Positions 50,389-60,081 of a stretch of DNA of 64,000 bases are shown here, piece by piece (position 1 is the first letter of the stretch; every line of letters begins with the position of its first letter). The notes beneath the pieces are model-generated. The model did not search any database, was not told where the DNA came from, and saw only the letters and a list, made by a program, of their open reading frames with translations. The DNA is from Paenibacillus durus (GTDB lineage: Bacteria > Bacillota > Bacilli > Paenibacillales > Paenibacillaceae). Where the stretch lies: the NCBI RefSeq assembly GCF_000756615.1, contig NZ_CP009288.1, forward strand, positions 4,960,001 through 5,024,000. The letters run 5' to 3'. Made by a program: the position numbers and the translations under genes.

Positions 50389-51702
50389 TTACTTCGCCAC
50401 TTTCTGGTCGATCAGATCCAGCGCCTGTTCCGGTTTGTAAATGCCGTTGATGACGCCGTAAATGCTGTCGTTAAGCTGGTTGGCTACCGCCTCGCTTACC
50501 ACTAGATCAGGCTGCGCCTTTGCCCGTTCCCAGCCCGGCTCATTCAGCTTACTGATCACTTCCGCGTATACCGGATATTTCTCCTTGTCCACAGTTCCCG
50601 TATATTTCACGACCGGCGGCGCTTCGTTCTCGGCCATCACCGCCGCGCCTTCCTGGCTATAAAAGAAAGCGAAAAACTTCTGAACCGCGTCATACTTAGC
50701 AGGGTCATCTTTCACTTTAGCGCTTGCAACCAGCGGAGCCGCGGCGACAGCCATCGCAATCTTCTGATTGCCGACGCCGTCGGAGAAGGTTGGGCCCCAG
50801 GAGAAGCCGGCCGTCTTGGCAATCGGACTGCCTTCAATCTTCTTCGTCTCCCACACGCCTGCATCCAGCATCGCCGCTTTCCCCACCGTGAACATTTCGA
50901 CCGCCTGAAAGTAGGACAGCGTCGAGACATTTTCCGGGAAAGCCCCGTTAACCCGAAGCTCGTCAATCTTGTTGAACAGCTTCAAAAAGTCGGGATTGTT
51001 GAACTTCTCTTTACCGCTCTCAATGTCGGCGATTTTGTCAAAGAATCCATAGCGGGTCAGCATGCCGAGGAAAGCCCATGTGCTGAACGTATCCTTCGAG
51101 CCTTTCGCAATGGTAACGACGTTGTTGGCTTTGAACACTTTTGCCGCCGCCAGCAGTTCCTCATACGTTTCCGGCACTTTGACCTTGTATTGATCGAACA
51201 ACGCTTTGTTGTACCATAATCCGGTCACGAGCGCCTGATAAGGCAGCCCGAACTGCTTGCCCCCATCCTGGTAATCGCTTACCATTTGGGAATCAATGCC
51301 TGCCGTAACTTCAGGATTGCTCTTCAGGAAATCGGTCAAGTCGAGCAGCAATCCCGCCTGATTCATTTCCTTGGCCGGAGCCGGCAGCATCCAGAAAATA
51401 TCCGGAAGGTTCCCCGACTGGGACATCATTTTCATTTTCTTGACATGCTCCTGCGTTTCCGCTCCCGTAAGATCGATCTTGATATCAGGGAATTTCTCCT
51501 GGAATTTTTGAATGATGCCATACATATAAGGCTCTTGTTCCTTGACGTTGGCTACGTGCATGGCGATTGATAAAGTAATCGGACCCGACCCTGATGAAGC
51601 GTTTTCATTTTTAGGGGCGTTATTGCTGCCGCAAGCTGCCAAACTGAGAATCAACAAACATGCCATCAGAATAATCGAAAATCTGTTCTTCATGGTTTGC
51701 AT
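50389..51702 (-). CDS. Sugar ABC transporter substrate-binding lipoprotein
   Basis: Binding protein of 437 residues, CUT1 type. Signal peptide FSIILMACLLILSLAACG with lipobox LAAC; mature region has IQKFQEKFPDIKIDL, DIFWMLPAPAKEMN, and GLPYQALVTGLWYNKALFDQ. ATG 51702 is close to the site GAGGGGG and ATG 51693 is a little far; either may be used. First gene of the fructan operon, divergent from the AraC regulator. Confidence 0.88.
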   Translation of the reverse strand: MQTMKNRFSIILMACLLILSLAACGSNNAPKNENASSGSGPITLSIAMHVANVKEQEPYMYGIIQKFQEKFPDIKIDLTGAETQEHVKKMKMMSQSGNLPDIFWMLPAPAKEMNQAGLLLDLTDFLKSNPEVTAGIDSQMVSDYQDGGKQFGLPYQALVTGLWYNKALFDQYKVKVPETYEELLAAAKVFKANNVVTIAKGSKDTFSTWAFLGMLTRYGFFDKIADIESGKEKFNNPDFLKLFNKIDELRVNGAFPENVSTLSYFQAVEMFTVGKAAMLDAGVWETKKIEGSPIAKTAGFSWGPTFSDGVGNQKIAMAVAAAPLVASAKVKDDPAKYDAVQKFFAFFYSQEGAAVMAENEAPPVVKYTGTVDKEKYPVYAEVISKLNEPGWERAKAQPDLVVSEAVANQLNDSIYGVINGIYKPEQALDLIDQKVAK

Positions 51703-51875
51703 GTCCCCCTCTGTATCGTTATTTTTTCAAGATGGCAAATATTGCTTCTACCTTTGAAGTACATCTTTATCGTAACCCTATTTTTAGGCTGAGTATTTAG
51801 CATAGCTTATTTTTTATTTATCATTTATTGCTTTTGTGATACGCTTTCATAAAAGGGGAAAGGAGCTAGATTTTC

Positions 51876-52745
51876 ATGATTCTGCACCAGATTTCGCCTT
51901 ACATCCGTGTAGCGATGGATAATATTGTCGAAGGTTCTTGGGTTATAAAAGAGAGGCAATTATTCGATTATGAGCTGCTGTACATTATGGAGGGGAAGGT
52001 GATTGTGACGATCGAGGATGCGGTCTATGAAGGCGTTCGGGGCGACATTTTTCTGTTCCGTCCGAAGCAGCGCCATAAAATTAAGAAGGTCGGCAAACAG
52101 AGACTCCGCCAGCCCCATATCCATTTTGACTTCTTCTATACGGAGGACAGCGAGAAGGTGAAAGTGTCTTTCCGGCCGATTGAAGAAATCGAACCGGAGG
52201 AATTGGCTTATTTCCGCCCGGATATTATCGATGAAATGCCCGTTCCCTTATCGAGCCACCTCCGGCTGAAGAATCCCGTTTTTATTGAAAAAATGCTGCT
52301 GGACATCATCTACGAATACGAAACGAAAATGCCGTTCTACGAGTTCAAGGTCAAAGGCCTATTCATTCAGCTCTGGACTCAACTGCTTCGCGAAAATTAT
52401 TGGAGTCTCAACTCCCATGTCGAAACCAATATGCATGCCCTGATGCACATTAAACAATATCTAATGCACAATACGAACCGCAAAGTAAGCCTGGATGAAA
52501 TCGCAAGAATGTCCGGAATCAGCAAGCACTATCTCGTCCGCCTGTTTCAGCAGGCCTTCGGCATGAGCCCCATTCAATATCATCAGCTCATGCGCGCGCA
52601 CGCGGCCAGGCATATGATCCAGTTCACCGCTGACCCGCTGACCATCATCGCCGAGAACATGGGGTTTTCCAGCATCCACGCATTCAGCCGCTTTTTCAAA
52701 ACGGTCGAAGGCAAAAGCCCTTCTTATTACCGCCGGAAAGGGTAG
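51876..52745 (+). CDS. AraC-family regulator of the fructan locus
   Basis: Regulator of 289 residues. N-terminal cupin-like sugar-sensing domain (YELLYIMEGKVIVTIED, GDIFLFRPKQRHKI), then two helix-turn-helix motifs at about 190-287 (VSLDEIARMSGISKHYLVRLF and LTIIAENMGFSSIHAFSRFF). AAAGGAG precedes ATG 51876. Divergent from the binding-protein gene with a 173-nt A/T-rich spacer, hence its likely target. Confidence 0.9.
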   Translation: MILHQISPYIRVAMDNIVEGSWVIKERQLFDYELLYIMEGKVIVTIEDAVYEGVRGDIFLFRPKQRHKIKKVGKQRLRQPHIHFDFFYTEDSEKVKVSFRPIEEIEPEELAYFRPDIIDEMPVPLSSHLRLKNPVFIEKMLLDIIYEYETKMPFYEFKVKGLFIQLWTQLLRENYWSLNSHVETNMHALMHIKQYLMHNTNRKVSLDEIARMSGISKHYLVRLFQQAFGMSPIQYHQLMRAHAARHMIQFTADPLTIIAENMGFSSIHAFSRFFKTVEGKSPSYYRRKG

Positions 52746-52959
52746 TGCTGGCTTTGTTGCATAAACACATCTTCCGGTTAACTCGATACAACAGCGAATT
52801 GATTTGAGAGAACATTCCTATGTGGGTTATTCAGCCCTCATTTCCAGTTAATGACTCTTCTGCTTGCCGTACTGCCGATAGTAAGCTAGAATTATTCCTT
52901 AAACGTGATCAAATGGTCAATAGGATTCAATATACTAAAGAATGCGCAGGTGACAAATT

Positions 52960-53340
52960 ATGATTGAGATAAAAATTTCCAAACTTAGCAATGGGGAGTT
53001 CAACAGAGGGTTATTTGCAACACGGGATATCGCAAAGGGTGAACTTATACATGAAGCACCGGTCATCCCTTACCCTAATGAGGATCATGAGTTCATAGAG
53101 AAAACAATACTTTCAGATTATGTATTTGAGTATGGCGCTAACCACACTGCAGTCCTCTTAGGATATGGCAGCTTGTTTAACCATTCATATACTCCTAACG
53201 CCACGTATGATATTAACTTTAAGAATCACACATTTGACTTCTATGCGCATACGGAGATAAATGCAGGGGATGAGATACTAATTAACTATAACGGTGATGT
53301 TGATTGCGATGATCCTCTATGGTTTACTGAGACGGATTGA
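52960..53340 (+). CDS. SET-domain protein
   Basis: Protein of 126 residues, almost only a SET domain. Key motifs: GLFATRDIAKGELIHEAPV at the start, LGYGSLFNHSYTPNA (the N-H-S core) and AGDEILINYNGD. SET proteins transfer methyl groups from SAM to lysine; bacterial single-domain forms are of unknown target. AT-rich compared with neighbours and isolated between unrelated operons. GCGCAGGTGACA is a modest binding site before ATG 52960. Confidence 0.85.
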   Translation: MIEIKISKLSNGEFNRGLFATRDIAKGELIHEAPVIPYPNEDHEFIEKTILSDYVFEYGANHTAVLLGYGSLFNHSYTPNATYDINFKNHTFDFYAHTEINAGDEILINYNGDVDCDDPLWFTETD

Positions 53341-53395
53341 AAATAGTTCATCAAAGCCGCCTCCTTGATCTGCACATTCAATAGTACGAGCTATA

Positions 53396-53444
53396 GAAAA
53401 AGGCCATGTTCGGCAGTATAACTGCATGGAACACGGCCTTTGCC
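53396..53444 (-). terminator. Terminator of the Lpl-type operon
   Basis: Minus strand AAAGGCCGTGTTC..GCAGT-TAT-ACTGC..GAACATGGCCTTT with one or two mismatches, then TTC. Long, strong stem. Confidence 0.85.
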
Positions 53445-53453
53445 GTCTATCGC

Positions 53454-55070
53454 TTATTTTTTAGTTGCTCTATCATAACCGTCCTGTTTGATCTTCAGCC
53501 ATTCATCCAAGCCGAGGCGTTTCAGCTCTTTCTGATAATCGCCCCATTGCTCATTTACTTTGCCGTTCTGGTACCATTCGGTGCGCATTCTGAGGACATA
53601 GGCGAACAGGTCTGCTTCAATCGTCGTCAGGCGGTTAAGCTCTTCAATCGAGTTGAATACGCTTGGCATTACGTTATCCTCTTTCATATGCGGAGCCATG
53701 ATGTTCTTGATGATATCCATTCTGCCTTTGGCATCATCCGGCACGGTCGTGTACTTGCCATAGTAGGAATTGAGAACAGCCAGCGGCCCGCCGATACTTG
53801 TTTTATCACGAAGTTCAACCGGAGCCGCACCTTCAAGCGGCAGATGCTTCAGCATGCCCTTGGCTTCATCAAATTCAAAGATATTCTGCTGCGTGGTGTC
53901 CCCGTAGGTTCCCCAGTTGTCCTGCACGGACTGAATCGGATCATACAGCTGATCGACCCATTTTGCAGTCGCTTCCAGGTTTTTATTCGCGCTCGTAACA
54001 ACCATTTTACCGCGGCCAAGGCCAATACCGTTTGTTCTGGTTACGTTAATTTGACCACCCGGACCAGCGAGTGGCGGCACTACTTGATAACTATCGTTTG
54101 GTCCGGAGATATTGGCCTTATCCCAGGAGAAGTAAAGACCGTATTTCTGAGCCTTCCCTTTGGCAAGGTAAGTGCTCCAGTCTTGTGTATACGCTTCCAC
54201 ATCAATCAGGCCTTCTTTATAAAGCTCATTGATATAGGAAACCGCGCTTTTATAGCCTTCATCCGCCGGCGCAAAGATCACTTTGCCATCATTGCTTACG
54301 ACCGCATGGTCAGGGTTCTCGCCTTCTCCGAAAGCAGCAAATAGGTAAGTCAGATCTTCCGCACCCGGCTTGTTAATAAAGGACAACGGAATTTCATCCG
54401 CCTGACCGTTGCCGTTCGGATCTTGTGTCTTGAACGCGGTCAGCACTTTCTTCAGTTCTTCCGTTGTTGTCGGCATTTTCAGTCCAAGCTTCTTGAGCCA
54501 ATCCACATTAATCCAAGCCATGCTGTCTACAGCCTGAATTCGTTCTTTTCCTTCACCCAGCTCTTCAATCCACGGAAATCCATAAATGTTGCCGTCCGGC
54601 GCCGTAATCATGGCCTTGTATTCAGGGGCTTCTTCCAGCACTTTTTTTAAGTTCGGCATATACTTGTCGATCAGATCATTCAGCGGAATGAGGGTGCCGT
54701 TCTTAGCGAGCTTGAGCAGCTCATAATCGCTGTAGTCGGCATTGAAAATCGCATCGGGAAGAGAGCCGCTTGCGACTGCCAGGTTTCTTTTTTCAACAAA
54801 CACGTCTTTAGTAAAGTTTTTCCAATTAATATGCACGTTCGTTTTTTCTTCGAGACGTTTATTGATCAGCTTCTCATTGGGATCGGCTGGTGCAAGCGGT
54901 GAGCTTTGCGTAATAAAATTCAGGGTTATTTTACCATTGGGATCTTGTTTTTCACTAGCCGCATTCCCTCCCCCTCCGCTGCTGCTGCAAGCAGTAAGGA
55001 TCACGAGAGAAGCAAGTACAGAGACAGAAGCTGCTTTTGCTAAAACTTTTGATTTCTTTAATCTTTTCAT
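53454..55070 (-). CDS. LplA-type sugar-binding lipoprotein
   Basis: Large extracellular binding protein of 538 residues, as usual for LplA/YtcQ systems. Lipobox ILTACSSSGG; TITQSSPLAPADPNEKLINK-like start of the mature part, KKLGLKMPTTTEELKKVLTA, and the GTYGDTTQQN motif. GGAGG lies 9 nt before ATG 55070. Third gene of the operon, after the two permeases. Ligand unknown, probably a plant oligosaccharide. No YesM/YesN two-component pair is next to it, which is unusual for this class. Confidence 0.9.
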   Translation of the reverse strand: MKRLKKSKVLAKAASVSVLASLVILTACSSSGGGGNAASEKQDPNGKITLNFITQSSPLAPADPNEKLINKRLEEKTNVHINWKNFTKDVFVEKRNLAVASGSLPDAIFNADYSDYELLKLAKNGTLIPLNDLIDKYMPNLKKVLEEAPEYKAMITAPDGNIYGFPWIEELGEGKERIQAVDSMAWINVDWLKKLGLKMPTTTEELKKVLTAFKTQDPNGNGQADEIPLSFINKPGAEDLTYLFAAFGEGENPDHAVVSNDGKVIFAPADEGYKSAVSYINELYKEGLIDVEAYTQDWSTYLAKGKAQKYGLYFSWDKANISGPNDSYQVVPPLAGPGGQINVTRTNGIGLGRGKMVVTSANKNLEATAKWVDQLYDPIQSVQDNWGTYGDTTQQNIFEFDEAKGMLKHLPLEGAAPVELRDKTSIGGPLAVLNSYYGKYTTVPDDAKGRMDIIKNIMAPHMKEDNVMPSVFNSIEELNRLTTIEADLFAYVLRMRTEWYQNGKVNEQWGDYQKELKRLGLDEWLKIKQDGYDRATKK

Positions 55071-55129
55071 AGCATATGACCTCCAAATTAGGATGAATGA
55101 AAATATTCCATCTATGTGCAGCCCGTTTC

Positions 55130-56011
55130 CTATTTAAGGGAACCGACCATGACACCCTTTTCAAAGTACTTTTGAAAGAACGGATACATAATAAGGAGAG
55201 GCAAACTGGACACAACAATCGCGGCATACTTGATGATTTCAGACAATTTTTTCATTTCCGCCATGGCGAGCTGATCACTGATCATGCTTGGGTCTACCTG
55301 ATTCTGAATCAGGATGGAACGCAGAACGAGCTGCAGCGGATGAAGGTTTGGATTATCCAAATAGATCATGGCATCAAAGTAGGAGTTCCACTGGCCCACA
55401 AAGGCATAAAGAGCAAGCACGAAGATAATGGGTTTGGAGAGCGGCAATACAATGCGGAGGAATATCCTCGCCTCCGATGCCCCGTCCACATTGGCGGCTT
55501 CCCTCAGTTCATTCGGCACTCCTTTGAAGAAGGTTCTGGACAAAATAATGTTCCATACGTTGACTGCCCCCGGAATGATCACGGCCCAAACCGTATTAAG
55601 AAGACCCAGATTCTTGACCAGCAGGTAAGTTGGAACAAGTCCTCCTCCAAAGAACATCGTAATGATGAACAGTGTCATAAATATGCCTTTTCCTCTTAGC
55701 CTGTCATCCGACAGGGCATATCCTGCGCAAATAGACACCAGAACGGTAAGAATAGCAAATGCGGAGGCGTAAAATACAGCGTTTCCAAAACCCCGTATCA
55801 TGGCCGGATTGGAAAGAATCTTTTGGTATCCTTGCAATGACCAGTCCGAGATTTTAAACGATAATCCTTGGCTGAGCAGTACCGACGGATCCATTAAGGA
55901 TGCAATAACCACATAAATGAGCGGAAGTATCACCATCAGTACGGCCAGAATCAAAAAGGTGGAATTCAGTGCGAGAATAAAGCGGTCCAATCTGGAATGT
56001 TTGATGAACAT
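55130..56011 (-). CDS. LplC-type sugar ABC permease
   Basis: Permease of 293 residues, six segments, EAA loop LREAANVDGASEARIFLRIVLP and the usual ending LIMYPFFQKYFEKGVMVGSLK. The stop is 59 nt before the lipoprotein start. Partner of the next gene. Confidence 0.93.
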   Translation of the reverse strand: MFIKHSRLDRFILALNSTFLILAVLMVILPLIYVVIASLMDPSVLLSQGLSFKISDWSLQGYQKILSNPAMIRGFGNAVFYASAFAILTVLVSICAGYALSDDRLRGKGIFMTLFIITMFFGGGLVPTYLLVKNLGLLNTVWAVIIPGAVNVWNIILSRTFFKGVPNELREAANVDGASEARIFLRIVLPLSKPIIFVLALYAFVGQWNSYFDAMIYLDNPNLHPLQLVLRSILIQNQVDPSMISDQLAMAEMKKLSEIIKYAAIVVSSLPLLIMYPFFQKYFEKGVMVGSLK

Positions 56012-56028
56012 GACCTGTAACTCCTTTC

Positions 56029-56985
56029 TTAGTAAAGACCTTCACCCTCATTCAGTTTCTTCACAATGAAGTTAACCGTGAGAAGCATGATGACGTTGAT
56101 GACAGAGTTAAACAACCCTACTGCGGATGAGTATGCGTAGTCGCCTGACTGCAAACCAATTTTGTAAACGTAAGTCGGAATAATCTCAGCTGCCGGCAGG
56201 TTCGTTGTCGTTTGCAATAGATATGCCTTTTCAAATCCAATCGACATGATGCCGCCCGCAGCAAGGATAAAGACAATGGCCATAATCGGACGAATGGTTG
56301 GAAGATCAATATGACGTATTCTTTGAAGAAGATTAGCACCATCCAGATTTGCTGCATTATGTAGTTCCGGATCAACGTTGGCAAGAGCCGCCACATAGAT
56401 AATTGAGGCCCAGCCCGCACCCGTCCAAATATCCGAAAGAATATAGATCCACCGGAAGTACTCCGGACGAGACATGAACATAATCGGTTCATCGGTAAAC
56501 AAGTTAAACAGCTGGTTGATTGGTCCTGTTGGGGACAAGAAGATAAACAGCATCCCAACCACGACTACGACGGAAATAAAGTTAGGGGCGTACAGCAATA
56601 ATTGGATGTTCTTTTTGACTCCAGCTCTACGCACCTGATTCAGCATCAAGGCCAGCAGGATGGGAACGGGGAAGCCCAAAATCAAACCAAAAAGACTTAA
56701 TTTAAGCGTATTCATAAATATAACTGTAAAATTAGGGGAAGATAGGAATTTCTCAAAGTTATAAAAACCTACCCATTCACTTCCCATAATTCCTTTAATC
56801 GGGCTGAAATCTTTAAAGGCAATAATTGCACCATACATAGGTCCGTATTTAAAAATAAGGGTCAGGATCAGAGCCGGTGCGAGCATTAAATAAAGAAAGT
56901 AATGCTTCTTCAAATATTCAAACGTAGAGCTCTTTTGTTTTATCACCGTTTTTTTTCTGTAATCCACTTCTACTGAGTTCTGCAT
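56029..56985 (-). CDS. LplB-type sugar ABC permease
   Basis: Permease of 318 residues with six segments. LplB features: YLMLAPALILTLIFKYGPMYG, FKDFSPIKGI, EAA loop LHNAANLDGANLLQRIRHIDLP and IGLQSGDYAYSSAVGLFNSV. ATG 56985 follows GGAGG by 8 nt. First gene of the operon. Confidence 0.93.
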   Translation of the reverse strand: MQNSVEVDYRKKTVIKQKSSTFEYLKKHYFLYLMLAPALILTLIFKYGPMYGAIIAFKDFSPIKGIMGSEWVGFYNFEKFLSSPNFTVIFMNTLKLSLFGLILGFPVPILLALMLNQVRRAGVKKNIQLLLYAPNFISVVVVVGMLFIFLSPTGPINQLFNLFTDEPIMFMSRPEYFRWIYILSDIWTGAGWASIIYVAALANVDPELHNAANLDGANLLQRIRHIDLPTIRPIMAIVFILAAGGIMSIGFEKAYLLQTTTNLPAAEIIPTYVYKIGLQSGDYAYSSAVGLFNSVINVIMLLTVNFIVKKLNEGEGLY

Positions 56986-57081
56986 TGCCTTTACCTCCAT
57001 TCTTGTACAATTTTATATTTCAATGCAGTAAGAGAACAAATTAAAGGGCTTTCATTAACACTTATTTCCTTCTGCATTTAC

Positions 57082-57110
57082 AATTTATCAAAGACTTCAG
57101 CCTCCGTCAA
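57082..57110 (-). promoter_or_regulatory. Possible promoter of the Lpl-type operon
   Basis: Minus strand TTGACG (57105-57110), 17-nt spacer, TAAATT (57082-57087). The gap 56986-57367 is A/T-rich and otherwise shows only a short palindrome CATTTGACAATTGAAATG near 57136. Confidence 0.4.
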
Positions 57111-57367
57111 TACATTTTGTAAAAAATAAATTGTTCATTTGACAATTGAAATGTTTACAAAACAGCATGAATAATTTGGTTAAATCACAATAAATACTAC
57201 TATTATATAGATTAATCTATTGATCCACCTTAAAACATCCAAAATTATCAGGGATAAACATATAATATTTTGCAAACTAAAGAAAATGCAAATGTAAACT
57301 AAATTGTGCATTTTTCCGACAATCATCGCCACGAATTAAATGGAGGATCTCCAGTTAAGAAGCGCGA

Positions 57368-57441
57368 CAATAAAACCTGCCACTTTCGCACATGGGCTTA
57401 GCCGTCATACGGCATTTGCGCTTGCGGTTTGCGGCAGGTTT
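57368..57441 (-). terminator. Terminator of the PotABCD-like operon
   Basis: AAACCTGCC (57373-57381) pairs with GGCAGGTTT (57433-57441), enclosing smaller hairpins; on the minus strand the stem is followed by TATTGTC. Confidence 0.6.
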
Positions 57442-57478
57442 TTGCAGGCCTCGATTTATTATTCTGGATATTGTCATA

Positions 57479-58408
57479 TTAATTGCTTAAATACGGACGG
57501 ATCGCCGATTCCAACTCGTTTTCACTGTCCATCGACAAGCTTGCATTTCCAATCAATTTCCAACTTTCCGTATGCGATACTGTCTCCCGCGGCGCTACGG
57601 TCTTTAATTCCCCCAGTGTCTCCAATTCCAGAAAAAGATGATTCGTATAGCATTCAAACGAAACTCCATAATCGGGATAAACCGCATGAACGTTGTGCCG
57701 GTAGGTTTTGATAAATAATTGGCCCTTGTTGAAATAGGCGGCCCAGCCCTCATCATTATTGGTTCCGAATTTAAAAGGTTTCGCTGTTGCATCCTGCTGC
57801 AGCAGGATATAACGCTCCCCCCAATAGACACGATGGTCGTTCATTTGACTTTCGGGCCATAAAGCGAGCACACGATTTGGAAGTACGAGCGTCTCTCGTT
57901 TCGCCTGAGGAATAATCGCTTTACCACCCTCAGCCATGACCGACAAGGCCCAGGGAGCAAAGGTGACCGGCCAGGCCCCCGTATTGGTAATACGATGATG
58001 AATCGTAACTTCGCCGCTTTCGGGATTCATCTGCACCTCAATCTCTTTTTGCATATGGGTCCAGGTTTCCGCATCAGGGGTTAGCACAATGCCATTTCCG
58101 GCCGTTCGCCACCGCACGGGTCCATTATCCGGGTATGTCGTTCGGGGGACAGACTCCGGGCTCGTCCACAGCCGATGTCCTCCGTAAATATGCCATTCGC
58201 CTCCGCCGACAACCGAGAAATCCCCGCCTGTTTCTGTAAACTGCCGCTCGGTATCTTCAAAGAATACATTATCGCCGCCAGTAAAGCCAAAGCGGATAAT
58301 TCTCGGTCCGAACTCTACCGTTGCGACGAGGCTTATCGTGCCGTTTGTAACTTCCACACATTTTCCATAGTTCCCATAAATAATGGGCCGCACGCATAGC
58401 TCTGCCAT
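57479..58408 (-). CDS. DUF4380 protein (galactose-mutarotase-like fold)
   Basis: Protein of 309 residues, beta-rich. Residues GYGKC-like NYGKCVEVTNGTISL, EFGPRIIRFGF, GGGEWHIYGGHRLW, and SFECYTNHLFLELETLG match DUF4380, thought to act on or bind sugars. GAGGGG precedes ATG 58408. Last gene of the operon, 17 nt after the permease. Together with the two enzyme genes it suggests a carbohydrate or sugar-acid pathway rather than polyamine uptake. Confidence 0.8.
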   Translation of the reverse strand: MAELCVRPIIYGNYGKCVEVTNGTISLVATVEFGPRIIRFGFTGGDNVFFEDTERQFTETGGDFSVVGGGEWHIYGGHRLWTSPESVPRTTYPDNGPVRWRTAGNGIVLTPDAETWTHMQKEIEVQMNPESGEVTIHHRITNTGAWPVTFAPWALSVMAEGGKAIIPQAKRETLVLPNRVLALWPESQMNDHRVYWGERYILLQQDATAKPFKFGTNNDEGWAAYFNKGQLFIKTYRHNVHAVYPDYGVSFECYTNHLFLELETLGELKTVAPRETVSHTESWKLIGNASLSMDSENELESAIRPYLSN

Positions 58409-58425
58409 TTTGAACCCCTCGCAAG

Positions 58426-59226
58426 TTATTCCTCAGTAATAGCCTTCGAATTCCGCTGCGCAAACAGTCTGCTGCCCGCGATCGCGATCAGGCCTAACGA
58501 GAATAAGACGATCAACGTATAGACCGCATTAATCTGCGGCGAATAGCCGTGACGGATCATGGACCAGATGAGCATAGGCAGGGTATTGTCCGTTCCAATC
58601 AGAAAGAAGGATACAATAACTTCGTCGAACGAAATCGTCAGCCCGAGCAGCGCTCCGGCCAGCACCGCGCCTTTGATATTCGGGAGTGTAATGAGCAGAA
58701 AGGTCCGCATCGGCGAGGCGCCCAGATCCATAGATGCAAACTCCAGATTCCGATCAAATCGTTTCAAACGGTCCATAACCAGAAACATTACAACCGGCGT
58801 AATAAACGTGATATGCCCGATAATGACAGTCATCAGAGAAGCATCCACCTGCAGAAACTTGAACAGCAGATTGAGCGATGTCCCAATAATAATTCCCGGT
58901 AAAATGTACGGAAGAAGAATCAAAAATTGCAGGAATGATCCCCCGCGTATCCGGTACCGCTGAAACAAGTAGGCCGCCAGTGTACCAAATACAATGGCGC
59001 ACAACGTGGCAGGCAGGCTAACCAATAAACTGTTTTTCGCGGCAACCCAGAGCTCCGTATTCGAGAACAACCCCCTGTACCATTCGAATGTCAGCTTCTT
59101 GATCGGGAGCACCTGGACTTTCGATTCATTGAAGGAGAACAGGATCGTCACCAGAATCGGAAGATACAAGAAGGTGTATACGATGAACGCAAATAGCAGC
59201 GCCCCCACATATTTCAAATACTTCAT
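58426..59226 (-). CDS. PotC-type ABC permease
   Basis: Permease of 266 residues with six segments and EAA loop EFASMDLGASPMRTFLLITLP. Typical of the spermidine/putrescine/2-aminoethylphosphonate group. GGAGG precedes ATG 59226; 11 nt from the partner permease. Confidence 0.9.
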   Translation of the reverse strand: MKYLKYVGALLFAFIVYTFLYLPILVTILFSFNESKVQVLPIKKLTFEWYRGLFSNTELWVAAKNSLLVSLPATLCAIVFGTLAAYLFQRYRIRGGSFLQFLILLPYILPGIIIGTSLNLLFKFLQVDASLMTVIIGHITFITPVVMFLVMDRLKRFDRNLEFASMDLGASPMRTFLLITLPNIKGAVLAGALLGLTISFDEVIVSFFLIGTDNTLPMLIWSMIRHGYSPQINAVYTLIVLFSLGLIAIAGSRLFAQRNSKAITEE

Positions 59227-59237
59227 GAACAGCCTCC

Positions 59238-60080
59238 TTACTCCTCAAAGATAGCCTGTACGTTCCCGATTCTGCGCGCTGCCGCAATGACCGCCAATAG
59301 GAACAGCAGCATAATCATCGAAAGCGCAGCGCCGAGCGGCCAGTTATAACTGTTGCCGAATTGCGTTTGAATCATGTTTCCATACATAATTCCCGATGTG
59401 CCTCCGACCAGCGAAGGTGTCATGTAGTCTCCGAACGAGGTGATGAAGGCGAACATAAACCCCGTCACGACACCCGGCATACTGAGGGGAAAGACAACCG
59501 TCCAGAACGCCCTTGATCCGCCTGCTCCCAAATCTGCCGCAGCCTGCAGCAGATTGCCGGGAATTTTCTCGATGGCACTATAGATCGGGATAAAAGTGAA
59601 CGGAATCGCGATGCACAGCATCGTGATGACGACCGCAGAGCTGTTGAACAATAGCGACGAGGAAGGCTGTTTTAAAATCCCCGTCATTACCAAGAGCGAG
59701 TTAATGAACCCGGATTCTCCCAAAATCGACCTCCAGGAATAGATCCGCACTAAATAACCCACCCACAAAGGAGCCAGCACCCCAAGAAACAGGATCGTCT
59801 TCAAGATTCCTCTCTGGTGATTGACGAACAATGCCAATGGATAGCTTATAAGCGCCGACAGCACCGCGACAATCAAAGCCAGCTTGATCGTTTTCCAAAG
59901 CAATGACAAGTATATCGGGTCTTGGAAAATTTTCGAGTAATTTTGAATACTAAAGCTGTGAATGATCTGGAAATTTTCAATACTCCAGAAGCTGAACAGC
60001 AGCATCGCAGAAACAGGCAGGACGATGAACAAGAGTACCCACATGGAAATCATAATCAGCATCAGGTTTTTCCCGTACAT
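59238..60080 (-). CDS. PotB-type ABC permease
   Basis: Permease of 280 residues; EAA loop LLQAAADLGAGGSRAFWTVVFP, FTFIPIYSAIEKIPGN before it. ATG 60080 follows GGAGGAGCTAAG; the longer frame to 60113 overlaps the ATPase gene. The stop of the ATPase gene lies one base upstream of this start, so translation is coupled. Confidence 0.9.
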   Translation of the reverse strand: MYGKNLMLIMISMWVLLFIVLPVSAMLLFSFWSIENFQIIHSFSIQNYSKIFQDPIYLSLLWKTIKLALIVAVLSALISYPLALFVNHQRGILKTILFLGVLAPLWVGYLVRIYSWRSILGESGFINSLLVMTGILKQPSSSLLFNSSAVVITMLCIAIPFTFIPIYSAIEKIPGNLLQAAADLGAGGSRAFWTVVFPLSMPGVVTGFMFAFITSFGDYMTPSLVGGTSGIMYGNMIQTQFGNSYNWPLGAALSMIMLLFLLAVIAAARRIGNVQAIFEE

Positions 60081-60081
60081 C

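Noticed and set aside
51835..51850. Catabolite-responsive (cre) site before the AraC gene
   Set aside because: One half, CGCTTTCAT, fits, but the other half is out of register by one base.
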